Notes: a model not told the origin generated them from the letters alone. A stretch of 64,000 nt of DNA from an uncultured Phascolarctobacterium sp. (GCF_934190775.1 NZ_CAKPTG010000002.1:62001-126000); one strand, 5' to 3'; shown: positions 32,776 to 41,454, numbered from the stretch's first letter. Translations and numbers: made by a program.

Positions 32776-32801
32776 ACGGGGGGGGGGCAACATGCTATAA
32801 T
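32773..32801 (+). promoter_or_regulatory. promoter with a ten-G spacer tract (candidate phase-variable)
   Basis: TTGACG (32773-32778) and TATAAT (32796-32801) are separated by exactly 17 bases. The spacer begins with nine G residues, and with the last base of the -35 box the run is ten G (32778-32787). Gain or loss of a G would change the spacing to 18 or 16. No terminator lies between it and the cobalamin riboswitch at about 32990, so it probably drives the B12-uptake operon. Confidence 0.65.
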
Positions 32802-32989
32802 TCTAGCAGTGACTAATTATGTAATTGAAGTTATTGTAAAATAAGGGAAAAAGCCAATATACATAATTGACAATTTAGAGAGTTTTTCATGTAAGCATTT
32901 TCCTCTTTGAGAACCTGCAAACACTGTATGGCATATTGCTATAAAATTTAAGAAACTAACTAGATAACAAGAGAATACAAGCGTATCAG

Positions 32990-33182
32990 GTGTATTTATA
33001 CTTAATAGGTAAACAGGTGCAAAACCTGTGCTGTCCCGCAGCTGTAATGTGGAGTTGGCCTTATAATGTCACTGGGGAACCGGGAAGACAAGGCTGGCAG
33101 TGAAGCAGAGCCAGAAGAACTGCCTGATATAGGGCCTTTCAACCAACCTGCGATGTACAGGATTGCGCTTTCCGAGGGATAA
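32990..33182 (+). promoter_or_regulatory. cobalamin (adenosylcobalamin) riboswitch
   Basis: Contains the conserved core GGTGCAAAACCTGTGCTGTC followed by CCGCAGCTGTAATG (33015-33049) and the later GTCACTGGGGAACCGGGAAG element (33069-33088), all as in cobalamin riboswitches. Downstream genes are a TonB receptor and a BtuFCD-like transporter. High cobalamin should promote the terminator at 33185-33223. Confidence 0.92.
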
Positions 33183-33184
33183 GT

Positions 33185-33223
33185 GCGTCTTGCCGTCAAA
33201 GTACGGCGAGACGCTTTTGTTTT
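33185..33223 (+). terminator. riboswitch terminator 1
   Basis: GCGTCTTGCCGT-CAAAGT-ACGGCGAGACGC followed by TTTTGTTTT. Confidence 0.85.
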
Positions 33224-33270
33224 GACTGCAATGTTTGCATAAAGTATATTTATTATTCTTGCATATTAAC

Positions 33271-33312
33271 ATCTGACAAGCGGAACAAGGATAGCTTGGT
33301 CAGATGCTTTTA
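33271..33312 (+). terminator. second hairpin/terminator before the B12 operon genes
   Basis: ATCTGAC-AAG pairs with CTT-G-GTCAGAT, followed by GCTTTTAT. It lies between the first terminator and the first gene, giving two consecutive barriers in the leader. Confidence 0.55.
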
Positions 33313-33366
33313 TGAAAATAAAATTTTTCCCAGTATGCTCAAGAATTACGAGAGAAAGGAGGAGCT

Positions 33367-33771
33367 ATGAAAAGGATATTTATGCTGCTGACCTTAATTT
33401 TGGCCTTGATGTGCCCAGCACTTGCCGGTGCTGCGGAGGTTTCTAGCGACAGAATGATTTTGGACTGGACAACATCCAAGGTATGGGTTAACGGCGGCGA
33501 GCTGTGTGTAACAGGCACCTTTGTCAACAAGCGCAGTGATTTGACTATCACTAAGCTGAATGACTTTATTATGCGTGTTACCTACACAGACAAAAATGGC
33601 GAGCAGAAGCAGTTTACTGGCAGACCGGTAAAGTTTCCGCTATGCAAAATTCCTGCCAATGGTTCGCGTAAGCTGAATCTTAACTTTGGCAAATTTGCTG
33701 ACGAAAGCGTTGGCAGCTGGGTAACGGCGCAGACCTATACGTTTACGTATATTAACGGTGCGCGGTTCTGA
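33367..33771 (+). CDS. small exported protein of the B12 operon, unknown function
   Basis: 134 residues. A clear signal peptide (residues 1-23, cleavage near AGA/AEV) is followed by a beta-rich domain of about 110 residues with two cysteines (ELCVTG and FPLCKIP) that could form a disulfide. The middle (TGTFVNKRSDLTITKLNDF) reads like an immunoglobulin-type extracytoplasmic domain. No family recognised. It is the first gene after the riboswitch and precedes the TonB receptor, so a periplasmic role in cobalamin capture or receptor assembly is possible but unproven. AAAGGAGG site. Confidence 0.7.
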   Translation: MKRIFMLLTLILALMCPALAGAAEVSSDRMILDWTTSKVWVNGGELCVTGTFVNKRSDLTITKLNDFIMRVTYTDKNGEQKQFTGRPVKFPLCKIPANGSRKLNLNFGKFADESVGSWVTAQTYTFTYINGARF

Positions 33772-33856
33772 TTTTTTGATGAGTAGAGCTTTTTTATGCT
33801 CTCAAGATGAATATGTGAATGTTTGTCGACATTCATAATGATTAAGAAAGAAGTGT

Positions 33857-36271
33857 ATGAGTAACATGAAGAGAAGATATACAGCTGCGGCTGCTATGAT
33901 GATGGTAATGGGCCTGTGTGCAAGCGCAAGCGCAGCATTTGACGAAAACCTGAACAGCTATACCTTAGATAGCATGATTGTAGAGGCTGACGCAGTTAAA
34001 AACAAGTTCGGCGATACTATTACTGAGCAGTCCTACTATCGTACCGGCGGTGACGTTAAGGTTATCACCCGCGAAGAAATTGAAAAACGTCATTATACTG
34101 ATTTGACCGAAGCAATCAAACGTATTCCTGGCGTAACCTTCCAAAACCCCGGCTATCGTGGCGGTGAATATGGTTATCAGTTCTATAACAATGGCGTTTC
34201 CATCAATGGTGATACCCGTGTAATTATTTTGGTTGACGGCCGTCGTGTAGACAATGCTGCCAGCACTCGTATCGGCAGTGGTACAAAATCCGGTTCCAAA
34301 TCTACTGGTGTAAACCTTGATCAGGTAACCAATATGGAAAACGTTGATAAAATTGAGGTTATCAAAGGACCTGGCGCTTCCGTATATGGCAGTGATGCAA
34401 CCGGCGGTGTAATCAATATTATTACCCGTAAGGGCGGTGACAAGAATGTTGGCTCTATCGATTTGTCTACCGGTTCTTGGCACAAACATAAATATGCTAT
34501 CAGCTATTCCGGTAGTGCCGGTGATGACAATTCCTGGCATTACTTTATTTCCGCTAACCGTGATATGTCCGGTGATACCGGTTATAAAGACGGTATTGTC
34601 GGTTCTAACGGTTCCTTGGGCGGATCCAAATGGAAGGAAGATGGCGTTAACTTCCGTGTAGATAAAGACTTCAATGATAAGCAAAACTTAAAGGTTTGGT
34701 ACAACTTTAAGGAAGGCAAGGATGGCTATCCTATTGCTGTACCTAACATGAAATATTGGAATGAAAAAGACTGGAACGATATTATTTTCAAAGCTACTGT
34801 AGGCCAATTAGATGAAAATAATAAATTAGTTGGTGGTACATTAACTGGCGATGCTAAAAATCCCGGTTATCATAACCTTTATGCATTAGATGGTCAGGTA
34901 TACGGCTCCTTCAGTAAATTCAAAAATAATGACTGGGATGTACAGTATACATTTAATAAAGAAAACGGCATGGAAAGCTTTATCCGTGTATATGATCAGA
35001 ACCATCGCTATGCTCACCGTGATAAATATAAATGGTATGTAAACGGTAAAGGCGCAGCTGATGCATATAAAGCTGCATTTCCTAATGGCGCAACTAACGA
35101 ACAGCTTTCCCAATGGATTAGCCAAAACTTAGCTCCGTTCCCGGATGGCGACCAGGAAAAGGTTAAAGAATGGTTGGAAAAAACCGGTGGCGCTGCACAG
35201 GAACCTACCAGCTGGCATGAAGAAAAGAACCGTGGCGTTCAACTGCAATATGCTAAAACCGTAGGTGTAAATGATATTATTGCTAGCGTAACCTATGACA
35301 AGGCTAAGAATTTCTCCAAGAGAATTAACAATACAACCGGAGAGATTACAACCAGTCATGTAGATAGAAAGTCTACTACAGCTTATATTCAGGATAAAAT
35401 CCATCTGAGCGATAAATGGGATATTACTCCTTCTCTGCGCTATGCAAAATACAGTGCTTTTGAAACAACTAATGATAAAGGCAAAACACAGGGTAAGGGC
35501 GATACTCATCTGCTTACCCCAGTAATTAATACCCAATATATGTTTGATGATACCAGCAGCATGTATTTTGGCTGGACTAAAGTATTCCGTCCGTTAAAAC
35601 AAGGTGACTACACAAGCGTTGATGGTGTATTCAAAACTCCTCTGGATGATGAAAAAGGCGATGCCTGGACTTTAGGCTTACGTAAAGATTTAAGTGATAA
35701 GACCAGTGTTGCGGTACATTATGACTGGACCCGTATGAGCAATGCTATTGCAACATTACCTATTTTCGTTGATGGTGAAATCAAAAATACCGCTGTTAAT
35801 GCTAAAGAGGATAAACAATCCTTCAATCTGACTGTAGATCATCAATTTGATGAGCATTTCACCTTGAGCGCATCCTATTCTCATATGAAGGATAAATGGA
35901 TGGCTAAAAACGGTTGGGTACTTGATCCGAGCTGGGGCTATAAGAATCCTGCTGATATCAACACTGCTATCAACAGCCTGCGTCCGCAAAACCATTATTC
36001 CCTGAACCTTTCTTATGAAAACGGCAAATTATACACCGGCTTACTGACTAACTGGTATACCGGCTGCAGCGATTATGCATTCACCAACAATCGCTTCTTA
36101 GTTCTTGACTGGAACATGAACTATGAGATTAATAAAGACTTGACTGCATACGTAATCGTAAGCAACCTGACCAATGAGGCTTATGAAACTTCTTATAACT
36201 CTTGGAATGGTGTCGGCAGCTCTGCAATGCCCGGTCGTTGCTGGATGGTTGGTATGAAATATACCTTCTAA
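33857..36271 (+). CDS. TonB-dependent outer-membrane receptor, probable cobalamin/corrinoid (BtuB-like)
   Basis: 804 residues. Signal peptide to about residue 26, a TonB-box-like SMIVEA at about 39-44, plug domain (50-200) with GDVKVITREEIE, IPGVTFQNPG and IKGPGASVYGSDATGGVINI, then a beta-barrel ending in the aromatic MKYTF. It places the organism among diderms. The riboswitch and BtuFCD-like neighbours indicate a corrinoid ligand. The barrel carries long loops. The start could be ATG 33857 or 33866. Energy-transducing TonB-ExbBD genes are not in the window. Confidence 0.9.
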   Translation: MSNMKRRYTAAAAMMMVMGLCASASAAFDENLNSYTLDSMIVEADAVKNKFGDTITEQSYYRTGGDVKVITREEIEKRHYTDLTEAIKRIPGVTFQNPGYRGGEYGYQFYNNGVSINGDTRVIILVDGRRVDNAASTRIGSGTKSGSKSTGVNLDQVTNMENVDKIEVIKGPGASVYGSDATGGVINIITRKGGDKNVGSIDLSTGSWHKHKYAISYSGSAGDDNSWHYFISANRDMSGDTGYKDGIVGSNGSLGGSKWKEDGVNFRVDKDFNDKQNLKVWYNFKEGKDGYPIAVPNMKYWNEKDWNDIIFKATVGQLDENNKLVGGTLTGDAKNPGYHNLYALDGQVYGSFSKFKNNDWDVQYTFNKENGMESFIRVYDQNHRYAHRDKYKWYVNGKGAADAYKAAFPNGATNEQLSQWISQNLAPFPDGDQEKVKEWLEKTGGAAQEPTSWHEEKNRGVQLQYAKTVGVNDIIASVTYDKAKNFSKRINNTTGEITTSHVDRKSTTAYIQDKIHLSDKWDITPSLRYAKYSAFETTNDKGKTQGKGDTHLLTPVINTQYMFDDTSSMYFGWTKVFRPLKQGDYTSVDGVFKTPLDDEKGDAWTLGLRKDLSDKTSVAVHYDWTRMSNAIATLPIFVDGEIKNTAVNAKEDKQSFNLTVDHQFDEHFTLSASYSHMKDKWMAKNGWVLDPSWGYKNPADINTAINSLRPQNHYSLNLSYENGKLYTGLLTNWYTGCSDYAFTNNRFLVLDWNMNYEINKDLTAYVIVSNLTNEAYETSYNSWNGVGSSAMPGRCWMVGMKYTF

Positions 36272-36309
36272 TTTTTGACTGATACATCATACTCTATCTC
36301 TTTTTAGGT

Positions 36310-36339
36310 AAAGCACTACTGCCGGCGCAGTAGTGCTTT
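36310..36339 (+). other. hairpin between receptor and substrate-binding protein genes
   Basis: AAAGCACTACTG-CCGGCG-CAGTAGTGCTTT is a perfect 12-bp stem with no T-run. It probably stabilises the receptor mRNA 3' end or reduces transcription into the transporter genes. Confidence 0.5.
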
Positions 36340-36368
36340 GCCATATTCTTACTAAGCTGAGGAAGCAA

Positions 36369-37415
36369 ATGAAAAAAATAATAACAGGAGTGCTGTTGGG
36401 ATTGTGCTTGTTGCTCACCGGCTGCGAGCGCAACATCTTTACCCTGCCGGTAAAGGAAAATCCGGAAGCGTTGCTGCGCTTTAACCAACCGGCAGAATAT
36501 GCCTATAACCCTGCGCACTATCCGGTAACTATCGAAAACTACAATACTCAGGGCGAGCCTGAGAAGATGACATATACGAAGCCGCCAGAGCGAGTGGTGG
36601 CAGTCTGGCAGAACAGCATTGAAACATTGCTGGCTTTGGGTGTAGGTGACCGCATTATTGCCGGCAACGGCGTGCCGGATAAAAAGTTTTTCCGTAAGGA
36701 ATATCAGGAGCAGTACAGCAAAATACCTTATACCGGACTGCAGCTTTTAGACCTGGAAACAACCATGATGCTGAAGCCTGATTTGCTTGTCGGCTGGCAT
36801 TCTACCTTTATGCCTAAGGTGCTGCGTAGTACCGATTTTTGGCATAAGCGCGGAGTAAACACTTTTATTGCACGTTCATCTATGATTGACAGCAAACCGC
36901 GTACCTTGGCAAACGAATACAAGGATATTCTTGACTTAGGCAAAATTTTTGATAAAAACGAAAGGGCGCAGCAGCTTGTAGGGCAGATGCAGCAGGAGGT
37001 TAATTTTGCCATCAGTCAGACTGCAGGCTACCAAAAGCGTCCGCGTGCTCTGGTGCTGGAATTTATGGGCAAGGAGCCGACGGTATACGGCGAAAAATCC
37101 TTGGCCGGCAATATTGTCAAAGAGCTGCACGGTGAACTGCTGGCAGAAAAGCAGCGCAGCATTGGCCTGGAGCAGGTTGTGGAGCTTGACCCGGATGTTA
37201 TTTTTATTGTGGTAACAGAATTTAACTACGGGCGTGAGCAGGATATGCTTGACCGCGTTACCCAGCACAAGGCGCTGAAAAATTTGCGCTGCGTGAAGGA
37301 AGGACGTGTTGTAGCCTTGCCGCTGTATGCTATTTACAGCTCGGGCGTGCGCACCTATGATGGCATAAAAATTATTGCGGCCGGTATGTACCCGGATTTG
37401 TATAAGGAGAAATGA
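36369..37415 (+). CDS. cobalamin ABC transporter substrate-binding lipoprotein (BtuF-like)
   Basis: 348 residues from the ATG at 36369. An in-frame ATG at 36333 lies in the intergenic hairpin. Type II signal peptide with lipobox LLTGC (Cys19). A class III periplasmic binding fold with the helical backbone follows, with PPERVVAVWQNSIETLLALG near residue 65 and VVELDPDVIFIV near 268. The Pro-Pro-Glu-Arg-Val start of the domain is typical of iron/B12 binding proteins. Assigned to corrinoids by the riboswitch and neighbours. Its stop overlaps the permease start. Confidence 0.85.
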   Translation: MKKIITGVLLGLCLLLTGCERNIFTLPVKENPEALLRFNQPAEYAYNPAHYPVTIENYNTQGEPEKMTYTKPPERVVAVWQNSIETLLALGVGDRIIAGNGVPDKKFFRKEYQEQYSKIPYTGLQLLDLETTMMLKPDLLVGWHSTFMPKVLRSTDFWHKRGVNTFIARSSMIDSKPRTLANEYKDILDLGKIFDKNERAQQLVGQMQQEVNFAISQTAGYQKRPRALVLEFMGKEPTVYGEKSLAGNIVKELHGELLAEKQRSIGLEQVVELDPDVIFIVVTEFNYGREQDMLDRVTQHKALKNLRCVKEGRVVALPLYAIYSSGVRTYDGIKIIAAGMYPDLYKEK

Positions 37416-38473
37416 TGATGGTTGATTTTTTGAAGAAGCAGGGGTACCTGTTCATCTGCCTGGGATTGCTTGCTTTGCTGGTAATTGCCTTGTTTTGGGC
37501 GTTGTCTATTGGCACGGTTAAACTGCCGTTGGTAAACATTTACAATACGGTTATGGAGCAACTGTTTAGCGGACAGCCTATCGAAGGCGTTGACCGCGGA
37601 CCTGTGCATGATATTATCTGGCTGTTGCGCTTGCCACGCCTGGTGCTGGCTGCCTTAGTAGGCATGGGCCTTTCGGTTTGCGGCGTTATCATGCAGGCTG
37701 TAGTAAAGAACCCCTTGGCGGACCCGTATATTTTGGGTATTTCCTCCGGTGCTTCGCTGGGTGCAACGGCGGCAATTCTGCTGGGTATCGGTGTGGCGCT
37801 GGGTGAAAACTTTGTCGGCATTGCAGCCTTTATCGGTGCCTTTGCTATGTCGCTGGGCGTACTTTTTATCTCTAACCTGGGCGGACGCAGCAATTCTGTA
37901 AAGCTGCTTTTGGCAGGCATGGCGCTGAGCGCAGTCTGCGGTGCCTTTTCCAGCTTTATCGTTTATTTTGCCAATAATAAAGAAGGCATGCAGACCATTG
38001 CCTACTGGATGATGGGCAGCTTTGCCGGTGCCAAGTGGGAAACACTGGCAGTTATCGGACCAATCGTAGTGTTGGCAGTAATGTTCTTCTGGACGCAGAG
38101 CCGTATGCTCAACCTGATGCTTTTAGGCGATGAATCCGCTTTGACTTTGGGTACGGATTTACATATTTACAGACAGATTTATCTGCTCGTGAGCTCTCTT
38201 ATCGTCGGCTTTGTAGTATATGCCGCTGGTATGGTCGGCTTTGTCGGCCTGGTAGTACCGCATGTTATCCGTATGCTGGTAGGCACCGACCACAAAAAGC
38301 TTATTCCAGTCAGTGCCTTGACCGGTGCGGTATTTTTGGTAATCGCTGATGGCCTGTGCCGTGTAATTATTCCGCGCACCGAGCTGCCAATCGGCATTCT
38401 GATTTCGCTTATTGGTGCTCCGTGCTTTGTATATTTGATGATTAAGAAAACCTATGGCTTTGGAGGTAACTGA
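37412..38473 (+). CDS. cobalamin ABC transporter permease (BtuC/FecCD family)
   Basis: 353 residues, about ten membrane helices. Family marks: LRLPRLVLAALVGMGLSVCG near 70, NPLADPYILGISSGASLGA near 105, and the ATPase-coupling loop GFVGLVVPHVIRMLVGTDHK near 285. Three consecutive ATG codons (37412, 37415, 37418) follow AAGGAGAA, and any could be used. It pairs with the ATPase encoded 2 bases downstream. Confidence 0.9.
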   Translation: MMMVDFLKKQGYLFICLGLLALLVIALFWALSIGTVKLPLVNIYNTVMEQLFSGQPIEGVDRGPVHDIIWLLRLPRLVLAALVGMGLSVCGVIMQAVVKNPLADPYILGISSGASLGATAAILLGIGVALGENFVGIAAFIGAFAMSLGVLFISNLGGRSNSVKLLLAGMALSAVCGAFSSFIVYFANNKEGMQTIAYWMMGSFAGAKWETLAVIGPIVVLAVMFFWTQSRMLNLMLLGDESALTLGTDLHIYRQIYLLVSSLIVGFVVYAAGMVGFVGLVVPHVIRMLVGTDHKKLIPVSALTGAVFLVIADGLCRVIIPRTELPIGILISLIGAPCFVYLMIKKTYGFGGN

Positions 38474-38475
38474 TA

Positions 38476-39246
38476 ATGGAGATTTTAGCAGAAGCAGTAA
38501 AAATGGCCTTCGGACCAAAGGAAATTCTTAAGGGAATAGATTTCAGCCTGCATAATAAGGAATTTGTGGGCATTATCGGCCCTAATGGCAGCGGTAAGAG
38601 TACCTTTCTGAAATGTGTTTACCGTGTGCAGAAGCCTACGGATGGCAAAATTACCTTCAACGGAACGCCGTTGGACGAGCTTTCTTACCGTGAATCGGCG
38701 CTGCAGTTAGCGGTAGTGGCACAGCATAATGTTTACAGCTTTGATTTTTCGGTGTTGGAGGTTGTACTGATGGGACGCTCACCGCACAAGAAAATGCTGG
38801 AGCGTGATAATCTCAACGATTACCGCATTGCACGCGAAGCGTTGGCGACTGTAGGTCTGGCGGATTTTGAAGAACGCAGCTTTGCTACCTTGAGCGGTGG
38901 CGAGCAGCAGCGTGTAATTTTGGCGCGGGCACTGACGCAGCAGACGGAATGTCTGGTGCTGGATGAACCGACGAACCATCTGGATATCAAGTACCAGCTG
39001 CAGATTATGGATATTGTAAAATCACTTGATTTGACTGTTGTGGCAGCAGTCCATGACTTGAATATCGCAGCGATGTATTGCGACCGTCTGGTAGCAATTA
39101 AGGACGGACAGATTGTAGGCATGGGAACTCCGCGTGAGCTGTTGACGGAAAAGTTTATTTATGATATGTATGAGGTGCGCTGCAGAGTGGATGAGGATTC
39201 GTCCGGAAGGATTAATATTGTGTATCTGCCACAACATTGGATGTAG
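38476..39246 (+). CDS. cobalamin ABC transporter ATPase (BtuD-like)
   Basis: 256 residues. Walker A GPNGSGKST at about 36-44, Q-loop VVAQHNVYSFDF, signature LSGGEQQRV near 139, Walker B CLVLDEPTNHLD and H-loop AAVHDLN. This is the FepC/BtuD subfamily. It energises the permease encoded just upstream. Tightly spaced in the B12 operon. The substrate is inferred from the riboswitch. Confidence 0.92.
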   Translation: MEILAEAVKMAFGPKEILKGIDFSLHNKEFVGIIGPNGSGKSTFLKCVYRVQKPTDGKITFNGTPLDELSYRESALQLAVVAQHNVYSFDFSVLEVVLMGRSPHKKMLERDNLNDYRIAREALATVGLADFEERSFATLSGGEQQRVILARALTQQTECLVLDEPTNHLDIKYQLQIMDIVKSLDLTVVAAVHDLNIAAMYCDRLVAIKDGQIVGMGTPRELLTEKFIYDMYEVRCRVDEDSSGRINIVYLPQHWM

Positions 39247-39307
39247 GACGGCGGCGGATAAGGCACCATCTGTACTATAATATTTTTTTGTTCAAGGAGG
39301 GTAAAAA

Positions 39308-40507
39308 ATGAAAAAGCTATTATTGATTCCGGCGTTCATGACCATGTTCTTCGCCGGCAGCGTAGCAGCTCCTGCTGCCTTCGCTGCTCAGCCTGCACCG
39401 CCGCAGGAAAGCAAAATGATAATGCCGCCGCCCAAGGACGGCAAGCGTCCGCCGATGCCGCCGCGTATGCGCCGGCCGCAGCTTTCCAATGCAGAGGCTG
39501 CGGAAAAGCTGCAGTCAGCATATGGCTATCGTTATTCTGATATGCTGCGCTTGTTGAATATCGGTCATAGCTATGGCGATATGAATACAGCCTGCTTGTA
39601 TGCGTATCTGTCCGGGGAGCCGGTAGAAAAGGTGCTGCAGCTGCGTCAGCCTGCAACCTGGGGCAGGGTGCGTGCGCAGTTAGGACTGACGCCCAAGCTG
39701 TATGCTGAAAAATATATGGAATATCAGGCAAGCTATCTGCCTGCCGACAGCCCCGTAGACAGAGAAACGGCGTTGAAATATCTGCGACAGGGCTATCCGC
39801 TGGGCGATATTCAGCAGGCTGGCAAGCTGGCCAAGGAAAGTGGTAAAACTTTGGCACAAGTGCTGCCAATGCGCACTGTTACCTGTGATTGGGAGCAGGT
39901 TAAGGCAAAGCTTGGCTTGCAGCAGGAAGCAAAACAGGACAAACCTTTTGCCTTCAGAGGACGCGGTCAGCGTAGCGGTGCAGGCTTTGCCGGCTTGCAT
40001 ACGCGTAACATGACAGCGGAAAGAGTAGTACGGATTTTCCACGCTGATTATCTTTTTGATGAAGCGGAGCTGCTGCCGCTATACGAAAAATATGGCTTTG
40101 AAGGCTTGGAAGATATCTGCCTGCATGCCTACATGAGTAAAAAGACACTGCAGGAAATCATTGACCTGCGCGATAAATATTCTTGGGAGCGTATGAAATA
40201 TGTGCTTGGCTTGACACCGCAGGTATATTTTGACCGTTGCGTGGATTATCAGGCGCGCCGCCTGGCAGAACGCATGGATATCCCGCAAAAGGTAACCAAA
40301 AAATATATGCATATGGGTTACGCAATGCATCATATCAACAGTGCTTATCTGCTGGCACAAAAGGCCGGTCTGGATATTAAGGATGTTATTGATTTGAAAA
40401 CGCCGAAGAATTCCTGGCAGGATGTGGCGCTGAAAATCGGTCTGACTGTGGAAGATTGCCGTGAGGTTAAGAACAAAATCAGCAAGGACTTTGGTAGGCA
40501 CGAATGA
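39308..40507 (+). CDS. exported four-repeat helical protein of the B12 operon
   Basis: 399 residues. Signal peptide (about 1-27), a Pro/Met/Lys-rich linker (28-58), then four related helical units. Each ends in a common block: LRQPATWGRVRAQLGL (112-127), MRTVTCDWEQVKAKLGL (188-204), LRDKYSWERMKYVLGL (287-302) and LKTPKNSWQDVALKIGL (363-379). Units 1+2 and 3+4 match best as pairs, with LTPxxYxxxxxxYQA after units 1 and 3, so an ancestral two-unit protein was duplicated. No known domain recognised. Lies between btuD and the CGGC gene with a 4-base overlap to the latter. The role in corrinoid handling is open. Confidence 0.75.
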   Translation: MKKLLLIPAFMTMFFAGSVAAPAAFAAQPAPPQESKMIMPPPKDGKRPPMPPRMRRPQLSNAEAAEKLQSAYGYRYSDMLRLLNIGHSYGDMNTACLYAYLSGEPVEKVLQLRQPATWGRVRAQLGLTPKLYAEKYMEYQASYLPADSPVDRETALKYLRQGYPLGDIQQAGKLAKESGKTLAQVLPMRTVTCDWEQVKAKLGLQQEAKQDKPFAFRGRGQRSGAGFAGLHTRNMTAERVVRIFHADYLFDEAELLPLYEKYGFEGLEDICLHAYMSKKTLQEIIDLRDKYSWERMKYVLGLTPQVYFDRCVDYQARRLAERMDIPQKVTKKYMHMGYAMHHINSAYLLAQKAGLDIKDVIDLKTPKNSWQDVALKIGLTVEDCREVKNKISKDFGRHE

Positions 40508-40857
40508 AACGTATTGTAATTTTACGCTGTTTGAAATCTAATGACGTCTGTACCGGTGCAGGCTGCATGCGTGCTTTTAATACAAAAAGCGGTTCCTTCG
40601 CCAGATATGGTGAGGAACAGCTGGAGTTGGAGGCCTTTTGGAGCTGCAATGGCTGCGAAGACTGCCGTTTGAAGCATCAGGATGGCATAGAAGAAAAGCT
40701 GGAGCGTATTATAGGCCTGAAGCCGGATGCTGTGCATGTTGGTGTCTGCGTTAAGCAACGCACGGAATATGGCGATGAGGTTACCTGCAAAACTATTGCA
40801 GAAATTTGCGAGCGTCTGCAAGCTATGGGACTGACGATTGTGGAAGGTACGCACTGA
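40504..40857 (+). CDS. CGGC-domain protein
   Basis: 117 residues. Cysteines cluster as CTGAGC near 16-21 and SCNGCEDC near 48-55, the latter in the place of the CGGC motif that names this family. The C-terminal part (VHVGVCVKQR) is typical. These small proteins are thought to bind metal or an Fe-S cluster. No activity is established. Overlaps the repeat-protein gene by 4 bases (ATGA) and is overlapped by the next start (TGATG), so it belongs to the B12 operon. Confidence 0.75.
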   Translation: MKRIVILRCLKSNDVCTGAGCMRAFNTKSGSFARYGEEQLELEAFWSCNGCEDCRLKHQDGIEEKLERIIGLKPDAVHVGVCVKQRTEYGDEVTCKTIAEICERLQAMGLTIVEGTH

Positions 40858-41264
40858 TGAATATGCTTAGATTTACAGAATACAACACCTACAATGAAGC
40901 CGAAATTATGGCGTTATATAGCAGTGTTGGCTGGAGCAATTATACCAATAATCCGGCAATGCTAAGGCAAGCTTATAAGAATTCACTTTATGTTTTAGCG
41001 GCCTATGTCGATGATAAGCTTGTGGGGATACTCCGTGCTGTTGGTGATGGTGCTTCTGTAGTTTTTCTGCAGGATTTAATAGTGCTGCCGGAGTTTCAGC
41101 GGCATGGTATTGGCTCACAGCTTATGCGAAATGTTATGGCAAAGTACGCCGACGTCTATCAACTACAGCTCCTTACAGAAGCAAGTGAAAAAAATATTGC
41201 TTTTTATGAATTCCTTGGGTTAAAAAGAGTCGAAAAGTATGGTTGCTGCGCTTTTATAAGATAA
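40857..41264 (+). CDS. GNAT family N-acetyltransferase
   Basis: 135 residues from ATG 40857, overlapping the previous stop. The frame is open further upstream but inside the CGGC gene. Acetyl-CoA loop: VLPEFQRHGIGSQLMRNVM (residues 78-96), preceded by the beta-strand VVFLQDLIV and followed by NIAFYEFLGL. A single-domain acetyltransferase with unknown acceptor. Last gene of the B12 operon. A terminator follows about 90 bases later. Confidence 0.85.
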   Translation: MNMLRFTEYNTYNEAEIMALYSSVGWSNYTNNPAMLRQAYKNSLYVLAAYVDDKLVGILRAVGDGASVVFLQDLIVLPEFQRHGIGSQLMRNVMAKYADVYQLQLLTEASEKNIAFYEFLGLKRVEKYGCCAFIR

Positions 41265-41357
41265 GGATGGTAAAAAGGTTGGCATTAGGCTGGATTTGTT
41301 GTTCAAACTATGGGGACTTACAACACTTAAAAATTGCCTATTAGTGCTTTATGTTAC

Positions 41358-41392
41358 GAGAGTTACACTTTGCGGTGTGACTCTCTTTTTTT
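41358..41392 (+). terminator. terminator of the B12 operon
   Basis: GAGAGTTACAC-TTTGCG-GTGTGACTCTC followed by TTTTTTT. Confidence 0.9.
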
Positions 41393-41425
41393 AGCGTCTT
41401 TTTTCAGGAAATGCTGTAAAAAGCG

Positions 41426-41454
41426 TTGACTTTTACTTTGTTTGATAGTATAAT
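41426..41454 (+). promoter_or_regulatory. promoter of the dapA-like operon
   Basis: TTGACT (41426-41431), 17 bases, TATAAT (41449-41454), 58 bases before the first gene. No SAM riboswitch or T-box is seen in the short leader. Confidence 0.8.

Noticed and set aside
32816..32945. A second promoter in the B12 operon leader (TTGACA near 32870, TATAAA at 32940-32945)
   Set aside because: No -35/-10 pair with acceptable spacing could be made from these elements. The poly-G promoter is the better candidate.
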